Both the position numbers and the translations under genes were made by a program. Under the pieces are notes generated by a model that saw nothing but the letters and a program-made list of their open reading frames with translations, did no database searches and was not told the DNA's origin. Of a stretch of 64,000 nucleotides of DNA, positions 50,984 to 59,449 are shown piece after piece (the stretch's first letter is position 1; each line of letters begins with the position of its first letter). This DNA is from Maritimibacter dapengensis (GTDB lineage: Bacteria > Pseudomonadota > Alphaproteobacteria > Rhodobacterales > Rhodobacteraceae): contig NZ_JAHUZE010000006.1 of NCBI RefSeq assembly GCF_019218265.1, positions 1 through 64,000 on the forward strand, in the 5' to 3' direction.

Positions 50984-53324
50984 GGGTGATCCCCTTCTCA
51001 CCATGTGCCGCGGCGTGGCGCGCGCGCTGCGCCTCGATCTGCTCTTCGGCCAGAGCATCGAGAACGCGCTCCATGGCCGGGCCATGCGCGGTGACCTCGC
51101 TGCCTTGAAGATAGGTCTTGGCGAGTTCCAGCTGGCGCAGCGGATCCTCGGTGAATGTGTCCAGGACGTCCGCGTTACCGGCCCGCAGTGCGTCGATTGC
51201 GTCGGGGCTTAGCCGTTCGTTGACCTGCCGGACGATGTCCTGCTGCTCTGACTCGGAGAGCGGGCCCTCGACGTCGGCGTTTTGCACAAAGGCCATGACC
51301 GTTGGCGCGGTCTCTTCCAGATAACGGCGCTCGGCGTAGTCTTGTCGCGCCTGGTCCTCGATCTCGAAACTGCGCTCGCTGATATAGGCACGCGATGCAC
51401 CGAGTGAACGTAGGTGGTTGATTTCGTCCTGGACGGCCTGCCCGAACTCGTCATCCGGCATCTCCGTGCGATAGCGGGCGAGGGTGCGGAGCTCTTCGGT
51501 AATCGGACCGAGATGATCCGAAGGATCCCGCAAGGCGAGGTCCATGTCGCCAGCATGAAGCGTGCGGTCCTGCTCCGATACCGCATATCGCGGCGGCATT
51601 CGACTGTCAGTCATCTGTTCCCAAGCCATCGAGGCCAATTCGGCATGTTGCGGAGATCTCTGCGCATAGGCGTCGAACGCGACGCGGGCCTCTTCAACCT
51701 CCACGGCGCCGGCCCGCCTTACAGACGGGTCGTCGGAGAACGGATGATCGAAATCCGTCCGACGGAACTGCGCCACCAGCGCCCTGAACGCCTGCCGCTC
51801 CGATGGGGCAAAAATGTCGGGCCCGTCCTTCTCGAGATCACCCCCGGGTGCCGTCAACCGCTCGCCGAGCGCTGGCTCAGCGTTGTCCACCTCGTCGATC
51901 TCGGTTGGCGCGCGCAGGACGCGTACGTCGGTCAGGACATCGCCCAACCGAACATGCACGGCTTCCAGCCGGTCGAGCGCTTCTTCCCGGTCCGCAGATT
52001 TCTCCAGATCGAGGTCGCTTGCTTTGGCAATCCCCTGCAGATCCTGTGCCAGCCACTGGCGCTCCAATGCGGCATTGCCTGCCCCCTCCCGCAGGCGCGC
52101 GGCCACAGCCTCGGCATCGATGCCCGTGCCTTGCAACGCCTCGGCCAGCTTTGATGCCACCTCTCCATCGTCAAGACGCGCGAGGTGATCTTCACTTGCG
52201 TTTGACCTTGCATAGATGCCGTCCCGGGACGGAGCATCGACCAGGGCGGCGGAGCGATCCCCTAGCGGGTTCAAATGCGCGACCGAGGCCAGAACGTCGG
52301 TCAGCTTGCGCTCGATCACCGGCCTCTCGGCCGCCGGCGCCCTGTCAATCGCCGCCTCGATCTGGCGAATGTTCTGAGAAAACTCGGTGATCAGCGTGTC
52401 GAACGCCGCTTCGTCTTGGGACATGTAGATGGCTCCGTCAGATTGAATCTGACCGCCACTGGCAAGGATGGTGCTGGCCCTCTCGAGCGCCTCGGCCACG
52501 TCGTCGAAATTCGAGCGTGACGCCTCCGCCGCCAGCCCGCGGTAGATCAACGCATTGTGCCGGACGGTTTCCAGCGCGGCCGCTAGGTCAGCTCCGGTTC
52601 TCTGGCGCTCGACAGGGGGACGGCCCGCATCGCGGGCCTTGTAGATTTCATCGATCTCGGCGCGGTAGGTCGTAACGCCGCGATCCAGACGACGCGTCGC
52701 CTCAAGGCGGATCCCATGAACTTGGGCCGCCTCGACCATCGCCTCGCGAAAGGCGTCGTAGTTGAAGTGATGATCCTTCCCGAGAAAGAACATTTCGCCA
52801 TCCTTGCTGCGGCGGTTCAGAACGATATGCGCATGTGGATGTGCGCGATCTTGGTGTATTGCAGCAATATAGTCGAATTGCGACCCCTCACCTTGAAAGA
52901 ACTTCTCGCAGACCGCCTGGGTGATATCGCGCACCTCTTCACCCCTGGTCCCAACCGGGAATGCCATCAGCAGATGCGACGTATGGCCAAGCTTGGGGCT
53001 GTAGCGCTCGTTCCACTGGTTCTCGAACCGCCGCGCCACTCGGTTGATCTCGGCTTCCGAGAGCTGCTTCTTCCCGTCATGGGTGCCGCGGCTGTCGAGG
53101 ATATGGGTCGACTTCGTCGTGAGATATGTGAGCTGCGCCCGTAGCTGCGCCCCGGTGTGGCAGCCCCCTTTCGAGATAGCCTTGAAGATCGCGGGCGAAT
53201 AGCCGCGCGCGGCCCGAACCATCTGCGCGCCCTTGGAAAGCCCCTGCCAGGATCCCGAAACCCGGCTCCAGCCGCGGTCGAAGAGCGCCGGGTCGATGCC
53301 CCGGACCCGGTCACTCCGCACCAT
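50976..53324 (-). CDS. virD2: VirD2-type conjugative relaxase
   Basis: 782 residues from ATG 53324, preferred over 53330 because GGGGGA then has 5-base spacing. Relaxase domain: probable catalytic Tyr67 in LRAQLTYLTTKS, TSHLLMAFPVGT, and metal-binding His157, His162, His164, His166 in IHQDRAHPHAHIVLNRR. The long C-terminal 500 residues are helical and would carry the secretion signal. Nicks at oriT and stays bound to the strand. Confidence 0.92.
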   Translation of the reverse strand: MVRSDRVRGIDPALFDRGWSRVSGSWQGLSKGAQMVRAARGYSPAIFKAISKGGCHTGAQLRAQLTYLTTKSTHILDSRGTHDGKKQLSEAEINRVARRFENQWNERYSPKLGHTSHLLMAFPVGTRGEEVRDITQAVCEKFFQGEGSQFDYIAAIHQDRAHPHAHIVLNRRSKDGEMFFLGKDHHFNYDAFREAMVEAAQVHGIRLEATRRLDRGVTTYRAEIDEIYKARDAGRPPVERQRTGADLAAALETVRHNALIYRGLAAEASRSNFDDVAEALERASTILASGGQIQSDGAIYMSQDEAAFDTLITEFSQNIRQIEAAIDRAPAAERPVIERKLTDVLASVAHLNPLGDRSAALVDAPSRDGIYARSNASEDHLARLDDGEVASKLAEALQGTGIDAEAVAARLREGAGNAALERQWLAQDLQGIAKASDLDLEKSADREEALDRLEAVHVRLGDVLTDVRVLRAPTEIDEVDNAEPALGERLTAPGGDLEKDGPDIFAPSERQAFRALVAQFRRTDFDHPFSDDPSVRRAGAVEVEEARVAFDAYAQRSPQHAELASMAWEQMTDSRMPPRYAVSEQDRTLHAGDMDLALRDPSDHLGPITEELRTLARYRTEMPDDEFGQAVQDEINHLRSLGASRAYISERSFEIEDQARQDYAERRYLEETAPTVMAFVQNADVEGPLSESEQQDIVRQVNERLSPDAIDALRAGNADVLDTFTEDPLRQLELAKTYLQGSEVTAHGPAMERVLDALAEEQIEAQRARHAAAHGEKGITHG

Positions 53325-53898
53325 TCGCATCCCCCACGGCGAGGCCCGCCAGGGCGGAGCTGATCTCAAGGTCCAGCACGCTGCGCCGCGCACGCGACAT
53401 CTCCTGGACCTGATCGGCCAGATCGAAGACCAGACCGGCAAGTGCGCGGACGTCACGGTGACTTGAGGCCGGGTAGGACAGTCTCTCGCCCCGCACCTTG
53501 GCCTCGTTCAGACGTCGCGCGATCTGGTTCACGTTGTTGCCGACCCGGTTGAGCGCGGCGCCGAGGCTGCGCAACTCGTCACACATCTCGTCGTCGGGCA
53601 GGAAGACACCTTCGGCCGCCAGCATCAGGCGGCGCATGGCATCCGAGCGGTGCGCAATCCCACGCCGCGACAGCGCCGCGTCGAACCGGCGCAGGTCGTC
53701 GTCCGAGACCCGGATCCCCACAACCCGCGATCGGCTGCCGTTCGCTGTCTGACGCTCACCCCAGTGGTTCACCACGTTGTAGATCGTCTTAAGGCTGACA
53801 TCGTAGCGGGCTGCCAACGACGCCGCGGAGACGCCGTTCCGGCGGTCCTGGGCGATGGTCGATCGCTCGATCTCTGACAGTCTACGACGGCGGGGCAT
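53311..53898 (-). CDS. MobC-like relaxosome accessory protein
   Basis: 195 residues from ATG 53898. N-terminal Hin-type HTH (LSEIERSTIAQDRRNGVSA, AARYDVSLKTIYNVVNHW), then an RHH-like segment (RVVGIRVSDDDLRRFDAAL) and MobC signature LGAALNRVGNNVNQIARRLN. Binds oriT and helps the relaxase open it. Overlaps the relaxase gene. Confidence 0.85.
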   Translation of the reverse strand: MPRRRRLSEIERSTIAQDRRNGVSAASLAARYDVSLKTIYNVVNHWGERQTANGSRSRVVGIRVSDDDLRRFDAALSRRGIAHRSDAMRRLMLAAEGVFLPDDEMCDELRSLGAALNRVGNNVNQIARRLNEAKVRGERLSYPASSHRDVRALAGLVFDLADQVQEMSRARRSVLDLEISSALAGLAVGDANGAE

Positions 53899-53932
53899 TT
53901 TGAAGTTAACGTTCCTATTTCTTGCCAACTTC

Positions 53933-53985
53933 GTACAAGCCCGCCGACTCCCAACGCAAGTGGAGTCGGCCATAAGGGCTTGTAC
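53933..53985. promoter_or_regulatory. candidate oriT: nested inverted repeats
   Basis: GTACAAGCCC (53933-53942) pairs with GGGCTTGTAC (53976-53985), and immediately inside GCCGACTCC (53943-53951) pairs with GGAGTCGGC (53962-53970) around CAACGCAAGT. All arms are exact. It sits 35 bases upstream of the relaxosome genes and between them and the divergent virC genes, the usual place of oriT. Nick site not identified. Confidence 0.6.
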
Positions 53986-53995
53986 TCAATGTAGA

Positions 53996-54450
53996 AAATC
54001 GCCCTGCAGGGGCGATTTCCCGTCCTTAGTCAAATGGATCGCGCCTCGCGCTCATTGCACCACGCGATGCGGTCTCCGCATCGCGCATCGCGTCTTTCGC
54101 GCCCCGTCTCTTGCACCCCGCAAGACGGGTTTTGCCGCGTGCTGACCGTCTCGCGTCACCCGCAGAACGACATACGCGAGACTGCCTCCCGTCGTCTGGA
54201 GCGCGCTATCCGTCACCTGCATTCCGTCCGCAGCACATCGCCAAGCGCATCCCGACATTTGGAGGGTGGGTGGTGCCCCGCGAAGAATGCTGAAGGCGCC
54301 ACGGCAGACGTCGCACGGTCATTGCCAAACGCCGTCCGCAGCATGCCAGACGCGGGTCGCATCCCGACTTCTGCTTGACCCCTCCGCCTCATGCGTTTAG
54401 CGACATTTTGGTATTATCGTTGCGATTCACTATTTTTGCGGAGGATCAGA
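53996..54450. repeat. hairpin-rich intergenic region between mob and virC genes
   Basis: No gene. Hairpins: AAATCGCCC/GGGCGATTT (53996-54004, 54010-54018); CGCGATGCGG-TCT-CCGCATCGCG (54063-54085); CCCGTC..TTGC/GCAAGACGGG around 54103-54127. Reiterated CATCGC and CGCATCCCGAC motifs follow. Density of dyads suggests binding sites for VirC1/VirC2 or MobC (an overdrive-like region) next to oriT. Confidence 0.55.
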
Positions 54451-55170
54451 ATGCCGAACGAAAATCTTGTGGTGGTCGCAGCGATGGCCCGGAAAGGGGG
54501 CAGTGGAAAAACGACGCTTTCGCGCGCCTTGATCAGTGCCGCGATCGCCGCCGGACGCAGAGTGATGTTGATCGACACGGACAGCACGAGGGTACTCGGG
54601 GCCTGGCATGCTCGGGCGGAAGCCGGTGGGCTGAGTTCGCCGCTTCTCTGCTCGGCCACCGTCGAAAGCGTGGCGGGTGTCGAGGATCAGATCGATCAGG
54701 TCTACATGGCAGGCACGGCAGACTTCATCTTTATCGATACCGCAGGGGTCGGTGCCGAATGGTCAGACGGCATCGCGGTGCTTGCGGACCACATCGTGAC
54801 GCCCGTCATGCTGTCGACGTCTGATTTCGATGTCGGAGCGCAGACAGCTGATTGGTTTGAGAAACTGAAATCCCGTGTTGACGACCCCTCTAGTCTTCCG
54901 CGCCACCACGTCGTCCTCAACATGGTCGACCCGAAAACGACCCGTGCTGACGCCGCCCTGATTGAAGAAGCGCTCACCCGTTTTCCAGTGATAGAGACCG
55001 TCATGATGCGACGGAACACTTACAAGGAGATGGATCAGAAGGGGCTTCTCCACGCCTTGGCACTGGAAAAGCAATCTGATCCGAACCCGCTGATGCGCCC
55101 ACATGTACGTCATGTCGTCGAGGCGCTCGAGGAGGCGACGGACATCCTCAACAATATTCTTGCTGCGTGA
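54451..55170 (+). CDS. VirC1-like ParA-family ATPase
   Basis: 239 residues from ATG 54451 (GGAGG upstream). Deviant Walker A MARKGGSGKTTLSRAL, then VMLIDTDSTRVLGAWHARA and FIFIDTAGVGAEW. Relatedness to VirC1, which recruits T-DNA intermediates to the T4SS pole, is supported by the following VirC2-like gene. A partition ParA is the alternative, but no parB is present. Confidence 0.82.
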   Translation: MPNENLVVVAAMARKGGSGKTTLSRALISAAIAAGRRVMLIDTDSTRVLGAWHARAEAGGLSSPLLCSATVESVAGVEDQIDQVYMAGTADFIFIDTAGVGAEWSDGIAVLADHIVTPVMLSTSDFDVGAQTADWFEKLKSRVDDPSSLPRHHVVLNMVDPKTTRADAALIEEALTRFPVIETVMMRRNTYKEMDQKGLLHALALEKQSDPNPLMRPHVRHVVEALEEATDILNNILAA

Positions 55171-55180
55171 GGACAGTCGA

Positions 55181-55813
55181 TTGCGCAAGAAGATCCCGAC
55201 CATCACCAGGCCCGACCCAGCCTACGCCGCCACCCTGCAACAGGGTGACCGCGAGATTCCCGGGAAGGAAGATGAGGCACAGGTCACAGCAACAAAGACA
55301 GGCACCCCAGCCACTGACGTTGACGCTGATCGGCACGAGTCAGAGCTTGTGCCGGGAGGTACCGTGGCGCCGCACCAAGTCACCGCGGAAAGCTCGGACC
55401 CGCATACCAGCCTGAGAGCTCCCGTATCGGCGCGCGCATTGAGCCCGACCCGGAAGATCGACATCAGGGTCAACGCACTCGAACGACAGGAAGCTGCGCT
55501 AGAAACTTGTGGTGTTGACCCAGCACATGTGGTGCGTGCCGCCCTGCGCCGTGCAGTCAAAGGCTGGCAACTGTCGCCGGTCTTTGCGCCAATTGCTGAG
55601 GAGCGGCGCACTCGAAACACGCAGTGGCAGGCCCGTACATCTCTGGCAGTAGATGCGGCCAGCCTGGGTGTCCTCCTCCGGGACCACGACCCCCTCGACG
55701 TCTTGAGTAAATGGGCTCTGATCCGCGGCCAAGTGGAACCACGCATATGGGGCGAGATCGACAAAATCTTGGAAGAAATTGCGGTTCGCGCTGCATCGCC
55801 GCATGAACCGTAA
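55181..55813 (+). CDS. VirC2-like conjugation protein
   Basis: 210 residues from a TTG at 55181 with GAGGA upstream. The first 80 residues are polar and disordered; the C-terminal half (TRKIDIRVNALERQEAALET, VVRAALRRAVKGWQL) resembles the RHH-type DNA-binding domain of VirC2. Ten bases after the VirC1-like gene. Likely binds the hairpin region upstream. Confidence 0.72.
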   Translation: MRKKIPTITRPDPAYAATLQQGDREIPGKEDEAQVTATKTGTPATDVDADRHESELVPGGTVAPHQVTAESSDPHTSLRAPVSARALSPTRKIDIRVNALERQEAALETCGVDPAHVVRAALRRAVKGWQLSPVFAPIAEERRTRNTQWQARTSLAVDAASLGVLLRDHDPLDVLSKWALIRGQVEPRIWGEIDKILEEIAVRAASPHEP

Positions 55814-55974
55814 GATACCTATCTGAAAAGATAACTTGCGTTTCGCCGGTGGATTTTCGCCCACCGGCGGAAGCTCGCCTTGCAGTTGCGGAAAGCGTGG
55901 CGCTAATGAGCGTCATAGGGAATTTCAGACCTCAGTGGTGACGAGTTACGAGGTCCATTTTGGAGGAACGCATT

Positions 55975-56214
55975 ATGAACACGAAGCCCCGCCTGACTGG
56001 CGAACCGATCATGCGCATCCTCTGCAAGACATCTGAAAATCTGGTTGGCTACCTTTACCAATGGAACAATGGTGACGTGCAGCCTGCCTGGTTCGACGGT
56101 GCCATGGCGGACGTTCGCTATGAGCCATTCATTCCAGCGCCGGAACAGAACCCTGTCGATCCAAAGATCCCCAGACCGCGTCAGCAAGATCTGACGCACC
56201 TTGAAAAGGCCTAG
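55975..56214 (+). CDS. small hypothetical protein
   Basis: 79 residues from ATG 55975 with a strong GGAGG. Soluble, with GYLYQWNNGDVQPAWFDG and a Pro-rich C-terminus. Family not recognised. Isolated between the virC genes and fic. Confidence 0.6.
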   Translation: MNTKPRLTGEPIMRILCKTSENLVGYLYQWNNGDVQPAWFDGAMADVRYEPFIPAPEQNPVDPKIPRPRQQDLTHLEKA

Positions 56215-56305
56215 CTCAAGGCCTCGCGTCGGTTTGTGGGTCATACCATCCCGCAGGTCCTTTGAGCGATAGAGTTGACTTCTATGCCTCAGAGGTGATC
56301 TAGAT

Positions 56306-56336
56306 ATGAGTTATAGAAAGGATGTCTATAACTCAT
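56306..56336. promoter_or_regulatory. palindromic operator overlapping the fic start codon
   Basis: ATGAGTTATAGA (56306-56317) and TCTATAACTCAT (56325-56336) are exact reverse complements around AAGGATG. The last two bases are the first two of the fic ATG. The only ribosome-site candidate (AAGGA) lies in the loop, so a bound repressor or an mRNA hairpin would block translation and transcription alike. Confidence 0.8.
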
Positions 56337-57447
56337 GGCTTGGAACTGGACGCTGCCCGATTGGCCGGATTTCCGGTATGACGCCTCCGCTCTGGAGGCG
56401 TTCGAGCAGAAGTTTCTGCTGTCGTCCGGAGAAATCCTCGGCGCGGTCCATCATGTCAGCCAGCCGGAGCGCGAGCAACTCCGCATCGAACTTCTCAGCG
56501 AGGAAGCGATGCAGACGAGCGCCATCGAGGGTGAAATCCTCGATCGGCTCAGTGTCCAGTCTTCGCTGCGCCGCCATCTGGGCCTCGATCCGGACAGCTA
56601 CCCTGCCAAACCGCGCGAACAGGGCGTCGCGGAAATGATGGTCGACGTCTATTCCAATTTTGCAGAGCCGCTGACCCATGAGACACTGTACCGCTGGCAT
56701 CGGATGCTCCTGTCCCATGATCGTCGGTTGGAAACCATCGGGGCCTACCGACAACACGCCGAGGCGATGCAAATCGTTTCCGGCCGCCTTGACCGGCCCA
56801 CGATACATTTCGAAGCGCCACCCTCGGAGCGGGTCATGCCTGAGATGGAGCGATACGCGGATTGGTTCAACAAGACCGGGCCGGGGGGAGCAGAGCCGCG
56901 TCCAGCGCTGACGCGCGCAGGGCTAAGCCACCTCTATTTCGAGAGCATCCACCCATTCGAAGACGGCAACGGTCGCTTGGGTCGCGCCCTCGCTGAAAAG
57001 TCGCTGGCGCAGAATATTGGCCAGCCGACCCTCATCTCGCTCGCCTTCACCATCGAGAAGCAGCGCAAGGCATACTACGACCAGCTCGAGCAGCATCAAA
57101 AAACGCTCGATGTGACCGATTGGCTCGTCTGGTTCGCGGAAGTTGTCTTGAAAGCCCAACAGGCAACACTCGACCGCGTCGGCTTCTTCATCAGCAAGGC
57201 ACACTTCTACGATCGTCACAGAGACCACTTGAACGAACGCCAGGCCAAGGCCATCGCTCGAATGTTGCGGGAAGGCCCTGGCGGTTTCAAAGGCGGCCTC
57301 AGCGCCGACAACTACCTCAAGATCACCGGAACCTCACGCGCGACCGCGACCCGCGATCTGCAGGATCTGGTCGAGAAGGGCGTGCTCGCTCGAACCGGCG
57401 AGCGGAGGCACACGCGATACTGGTTGAAACTCGACTGGAGTGAATAA
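56335..57447 (+). CDS. Fic-domain protein with C-terminal winged helix
   Basis: 370 residues. N-terminal DUF4172-like part, inhibitory helix motif TSAIEGE near residues 61-67, Fic core with HPFEDGNGRLGR starting at His206, and a C-terminal winged HTH (YLKITGTSRATATRDLQDLV). Fic enzymes transfer AMP or related groups to hydroxyls of target proteins. The intramolecular inhibitory motif makes it a class II Fic. The HTH plus the palindrome over its start codon suggests autoregulation. Confidence 0.92.
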   Translation: MAWNWTLPDWPDFRYDASALEAFEQKFLLSSGEILGAVHHVSQPEREQLRIELLSEEAMQTSAIEGEILDRLSVQSSLRRHLGLDPDSYPAKPREQGVAEMMVDVYSNFAEPLTHETLYRWHRMLLSHDRRLETIGAYRQHAEAMQIVSGRLDRPTIHFEAPPSERVMPEMERYADWFNKTGPGGAEPRPALTRAGLSHLYFESIHPFEDGNGRLGRALAEKSLAQNIGQPTLISLAFTIEKQRKAYYDQLEQHQKTLDVTDWLVWFAEVVLKAQQATLDRVGFFISKAHFYDRHRDHLNERQAKAIARMLREGPGGFKGGLSADNYLKITGTSRATATRDLQDLVEKGVLARTGERRHTRYWLKLDWSE

Positions 57448-57675
57448 AAATTGCATGAAAACAACAATTTATAAAAAATCCGATAATTCGTTTTATGTAA
57501 CATGATCCGAGACTTGAGCTCACGTTGGTGGGCTTGGGAACGCGCCCGACACACTTCGTCACAACCGGTGCTTGTCCGGCAAATCTTTGTTTCCGCAGCA
57601 CAGATACCCCTTTGGTCGCATCCCGGAAAAGCTCGGGATGACTCAAGCCTGCCCGAAAGCGAATGGTGAACGGTC
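57448..57675. other. intergenic region, AT-rich
   Basis: About 230 bp of lower GC than its surroundings at the fic end (AAAAATTGCATGAAAAC, TTTATAAAAAATCC), which may include the fic terminator, though no clean stem was found. No gene seen. The change in composition suggests a junction between two acquired segments. Confidence 0.4.
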
Positions 57676-57704
57676 TTGCGTGTTGGATTTTCCGACATTA
57701 TATT
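57676..57704 (+). promoter_or_regulatory. candidate promoter of the XRE/ImmA/C1 operon
   Basis: -35 TTGCGT (57676-57681), 17-bp spacer, -10 TATATT (57699-57704), 31 bases before the first start codon. Good sigma-70-like spacing. The operon's XRE protein is the obvious candidate repressor. Confidence 0.5.
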
Positions 57705-57734
57705 GAGAGCAAGACAGCTATTCGGACATGGACG

Positions 57735-58061
57735 ATGCAAACGACCACCAAGACGAAACTGTTTCCGAAGCAGGATCTGGAACTTGTGCTTCGTGACGAG
57801 CTCATGCTCGCGGCGGAGGCTGAAGCCAGCATGCACGGAATTGTACTGCCCGCATCATCTGGGGTGGCGGCAGTCGCACCTGTACCGATGGACTCTCTTG
57901 TAGTTGTGGAGCTCTTGTGCGCGGTCGAACCAGTGCTTGGCTTTACGCCGGCGGATGCGACGGTACGCACTGGCGGATACAACTCGGTGCAAGACGCATT
58001 GGATCACTTAATCCCGCGGCTGGAACAGCAGTGGAAGAAGAAGAATGGAGTGTCAGCATGA
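57735..58061 (+). CDS. acyl-carrier-protein-like small protein
   Basis: 108 residues from ATG 57735. The C-terminal half resembles an acyl carrier domain: PMDSLVVVELLCAVEPVLGF with Ser54 in the DSL phosphopantetheine position, then RTGGYNSVQDALDHLIPRL. The N-terminal 45 residues do not fit the fold. ATGA overlap with the XRE gene. The carrier function is inferred from pattern only; it may be a structural mimic used for protein interaction. Confidence 0.55.
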   Translation: MQTTTKTKLFPKQDLELVLRDELMLAAEAEASMHGIVLPASSGVAAVAPVPMDSLVVVELLCAVEPVLGFTPADATVRTGGYNSVQDALDHLIPRLEQQWKKKNGVSA

Positions 58062-58432
58062 GCGTCGCCAAGCGGACCAACGACGATGACCAAGAAGCTC
58101 GGCAGGAGATGGGGGAGCGGCTGCGGGAAGCACGTCGGTATTTGGGTCTAAAGCAAGACGAGGTGGCCCAGTACCTCAAGATCCAGAGAACCGCGTTGTC
58201 TGAGATCGAGGCCGGAAACCGCCGTGTCGAGGCTCTGGAGTTGAACCGGCTCGCGAAGCTGTATCGACAACCGGTCGCGTATTTCATCGGAGAAGACGAT
58301 GCAGCTGGGAGTTTGCCGGTAGATGTAGCGCACCTTGCACGACAAGCCGCAGACTTGTCTCGGCAAGACCGGGATGAACTGGGGCGTTTTGCCGAGTACT
58401 TGCGCGCCCGCTCGGCCGCAACCCAGGAGTAA
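58058..58432 (+). CDS. XRE-family HTH regulator
   Basis: 124 residues. HTH at about 20-75: MGERLREARRYLGLKQDEVA, YLKIQRTALSEIEAGNRRV, ELNRLAKLYRQPVAYFIGED. C-terminal helices (DLSRQDRDELGRFAEYLRA) for dimerisation. XRE plus ImmA is a familiar sensor pair in which the metallopeptidase removes the repressor. Three bases before the ImmA gene. Confidence 0.93.
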   Translation: MSVAKRTNDDDQEARQEMGERLREARRYLGLKQDEVAQYLKIQRTALSEIEAGNRRVEALELNRLAKLYRQPVAYFIGEDDAAGSLPVDVAHLARQAADLSRQDRDELGRFAEYLRARSAATQE

Positions 58433-58435
58433 CCA

Positions 58436-59449
58436 GTGGTTTCCAATTATTCGCAGGCAGTTCGCGGCGGAGCAGCTGCGGCGGCTCGAGCACACCGGCA
58501 ACTAGGCGTGCGAGAGCGGCTCGAAACGTCAGGCGGTTCAGTCAACGTTTTTGCTCTCATCAATGAACTTGACGTGCCTTTGCTTCTACGGCCGCTCGAC
58601 GGCTTGCTCGGAGCATATCTTAATGCCCCATCGCAAGGGATTCTCGTCACCACTCAGCGCCCCATGAGTATCCAGCGATTTACGGCCGCACATGAGCTCG
58701 GCCATTGTCTTCTGAACCATCAACCCAGCCTCGACGATGAAGCAAGTATCCTCCGTCGAATGCCAGCCAATTTCGATCCGGGCCACGACTATCAAGAAGT
58801 CGAAGCCGACGCTTTCGCAGTCGCGTTTCTCATGCCCAAATGGCTGCTCGCCCTACATATGAGGCGGCAGAATTGGACTGTGCCAGACTTTCGACGCGCA
58901 AACGTGATTTACCAGTTCAGTCTGCGACTTGGGGTGAGCTACGAGGCGTTGTGCTGGACCCTGGTTCGGTACAGGATGATTGCTGCGAAGCAGGCCCGCG
59001 AGCTTTTGCAGACAAAGCCAAAGGCGTTGAAAGAAGCTCTTCTCGCTGATCATCGACCGACAAACTACCGGGGCGATGTATGGCTACTTACCGAACGCGA
59101 CGCTGGAGCGCTGATTGATGGCAGTCGTAACGATCTATTCGTCCTCAAGCTCACCGAGCACAGCAATGGAGGATACCTCTGGAACATCCATCAATTGCAG
59201 GAGAGCGGATTCGCCATCGTCAGTAATGAAATCGAAGCGATCGAAACAGACAGCGTCGGTGATCCTGGAATACGACGCGTCACGGCAATGCCTCCGGAAG
59301 AGTACCGAGGTCGCCTTGTGTTGGATGAAACACGACCCTGGGATCACAATCAGAGCTTCTCCAGGCTCGAGTTGGACCTCGACCTGACAGGCCCCGAAGG
59401 TGAAGGCCTTTCACGTGCTGAGCGGCGAAGACTCCTGGAGGCCGCTTGA
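58436..59449 (+). CDS. ImmA/IrrE metallopeptidase with chagasin-like C-terminal domain
   Basis: 337 residues from GTG 58436 (AGGAG, 6-base spacing). Residues 75-205 are an ImmA/IrrE peptidase: RFTAAHELGHCLLNH (zinc His86, His90) and EVEADAFAVAFLMP. Residues about 213-320 show three blocks resembling the chagasin/I42 inhibitor loops: SNGGYLWNI (243-251), VGDPGIRRV (274-282) and TRPWDHNQSF (299-308). Chagasins block papain-type proteases, and the next gene encodes one. So the protein may hold that protease inactive until a signal. The inhibitor call needs a structure or profile check. Confidence 0.8.
   Translation: MVSNYSQAVRGGAAAAARAHRQLGVRERLETSGGSVNVFALINELDVPLLLRPLDGLLGAYLNAPSQGILVTTQRPMSIQRFTAAHELGHCLLNHQPSLDDEASILRRMPANFDPGHDYQEVEADAFAVAFLMPKWLLALHMRRQNWTVPDFRRANVIYQFSLRLGVSYEALCWTLVRYRMIAAKQARELLQTKPKALKEALLADHRPTNYRGDVWLLTERDAGALIDGSRNDLFVLKLTEHSNGGYLWNIHQLQESGFAIVSNEIEAIETDSVGDPGIRRVTAMPPEEYRGRLVLDETRPWDHNQSFSRLELDLDLTGPEGEGLSRAERRRLLEAA

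Noticed and set aside
54451-55813. plasmid partition (parAB) locus
   Set aside because: The second gene resembles VirC2 rather than ParB, no parS-like repeats seen, and neighbours are transfer genes.
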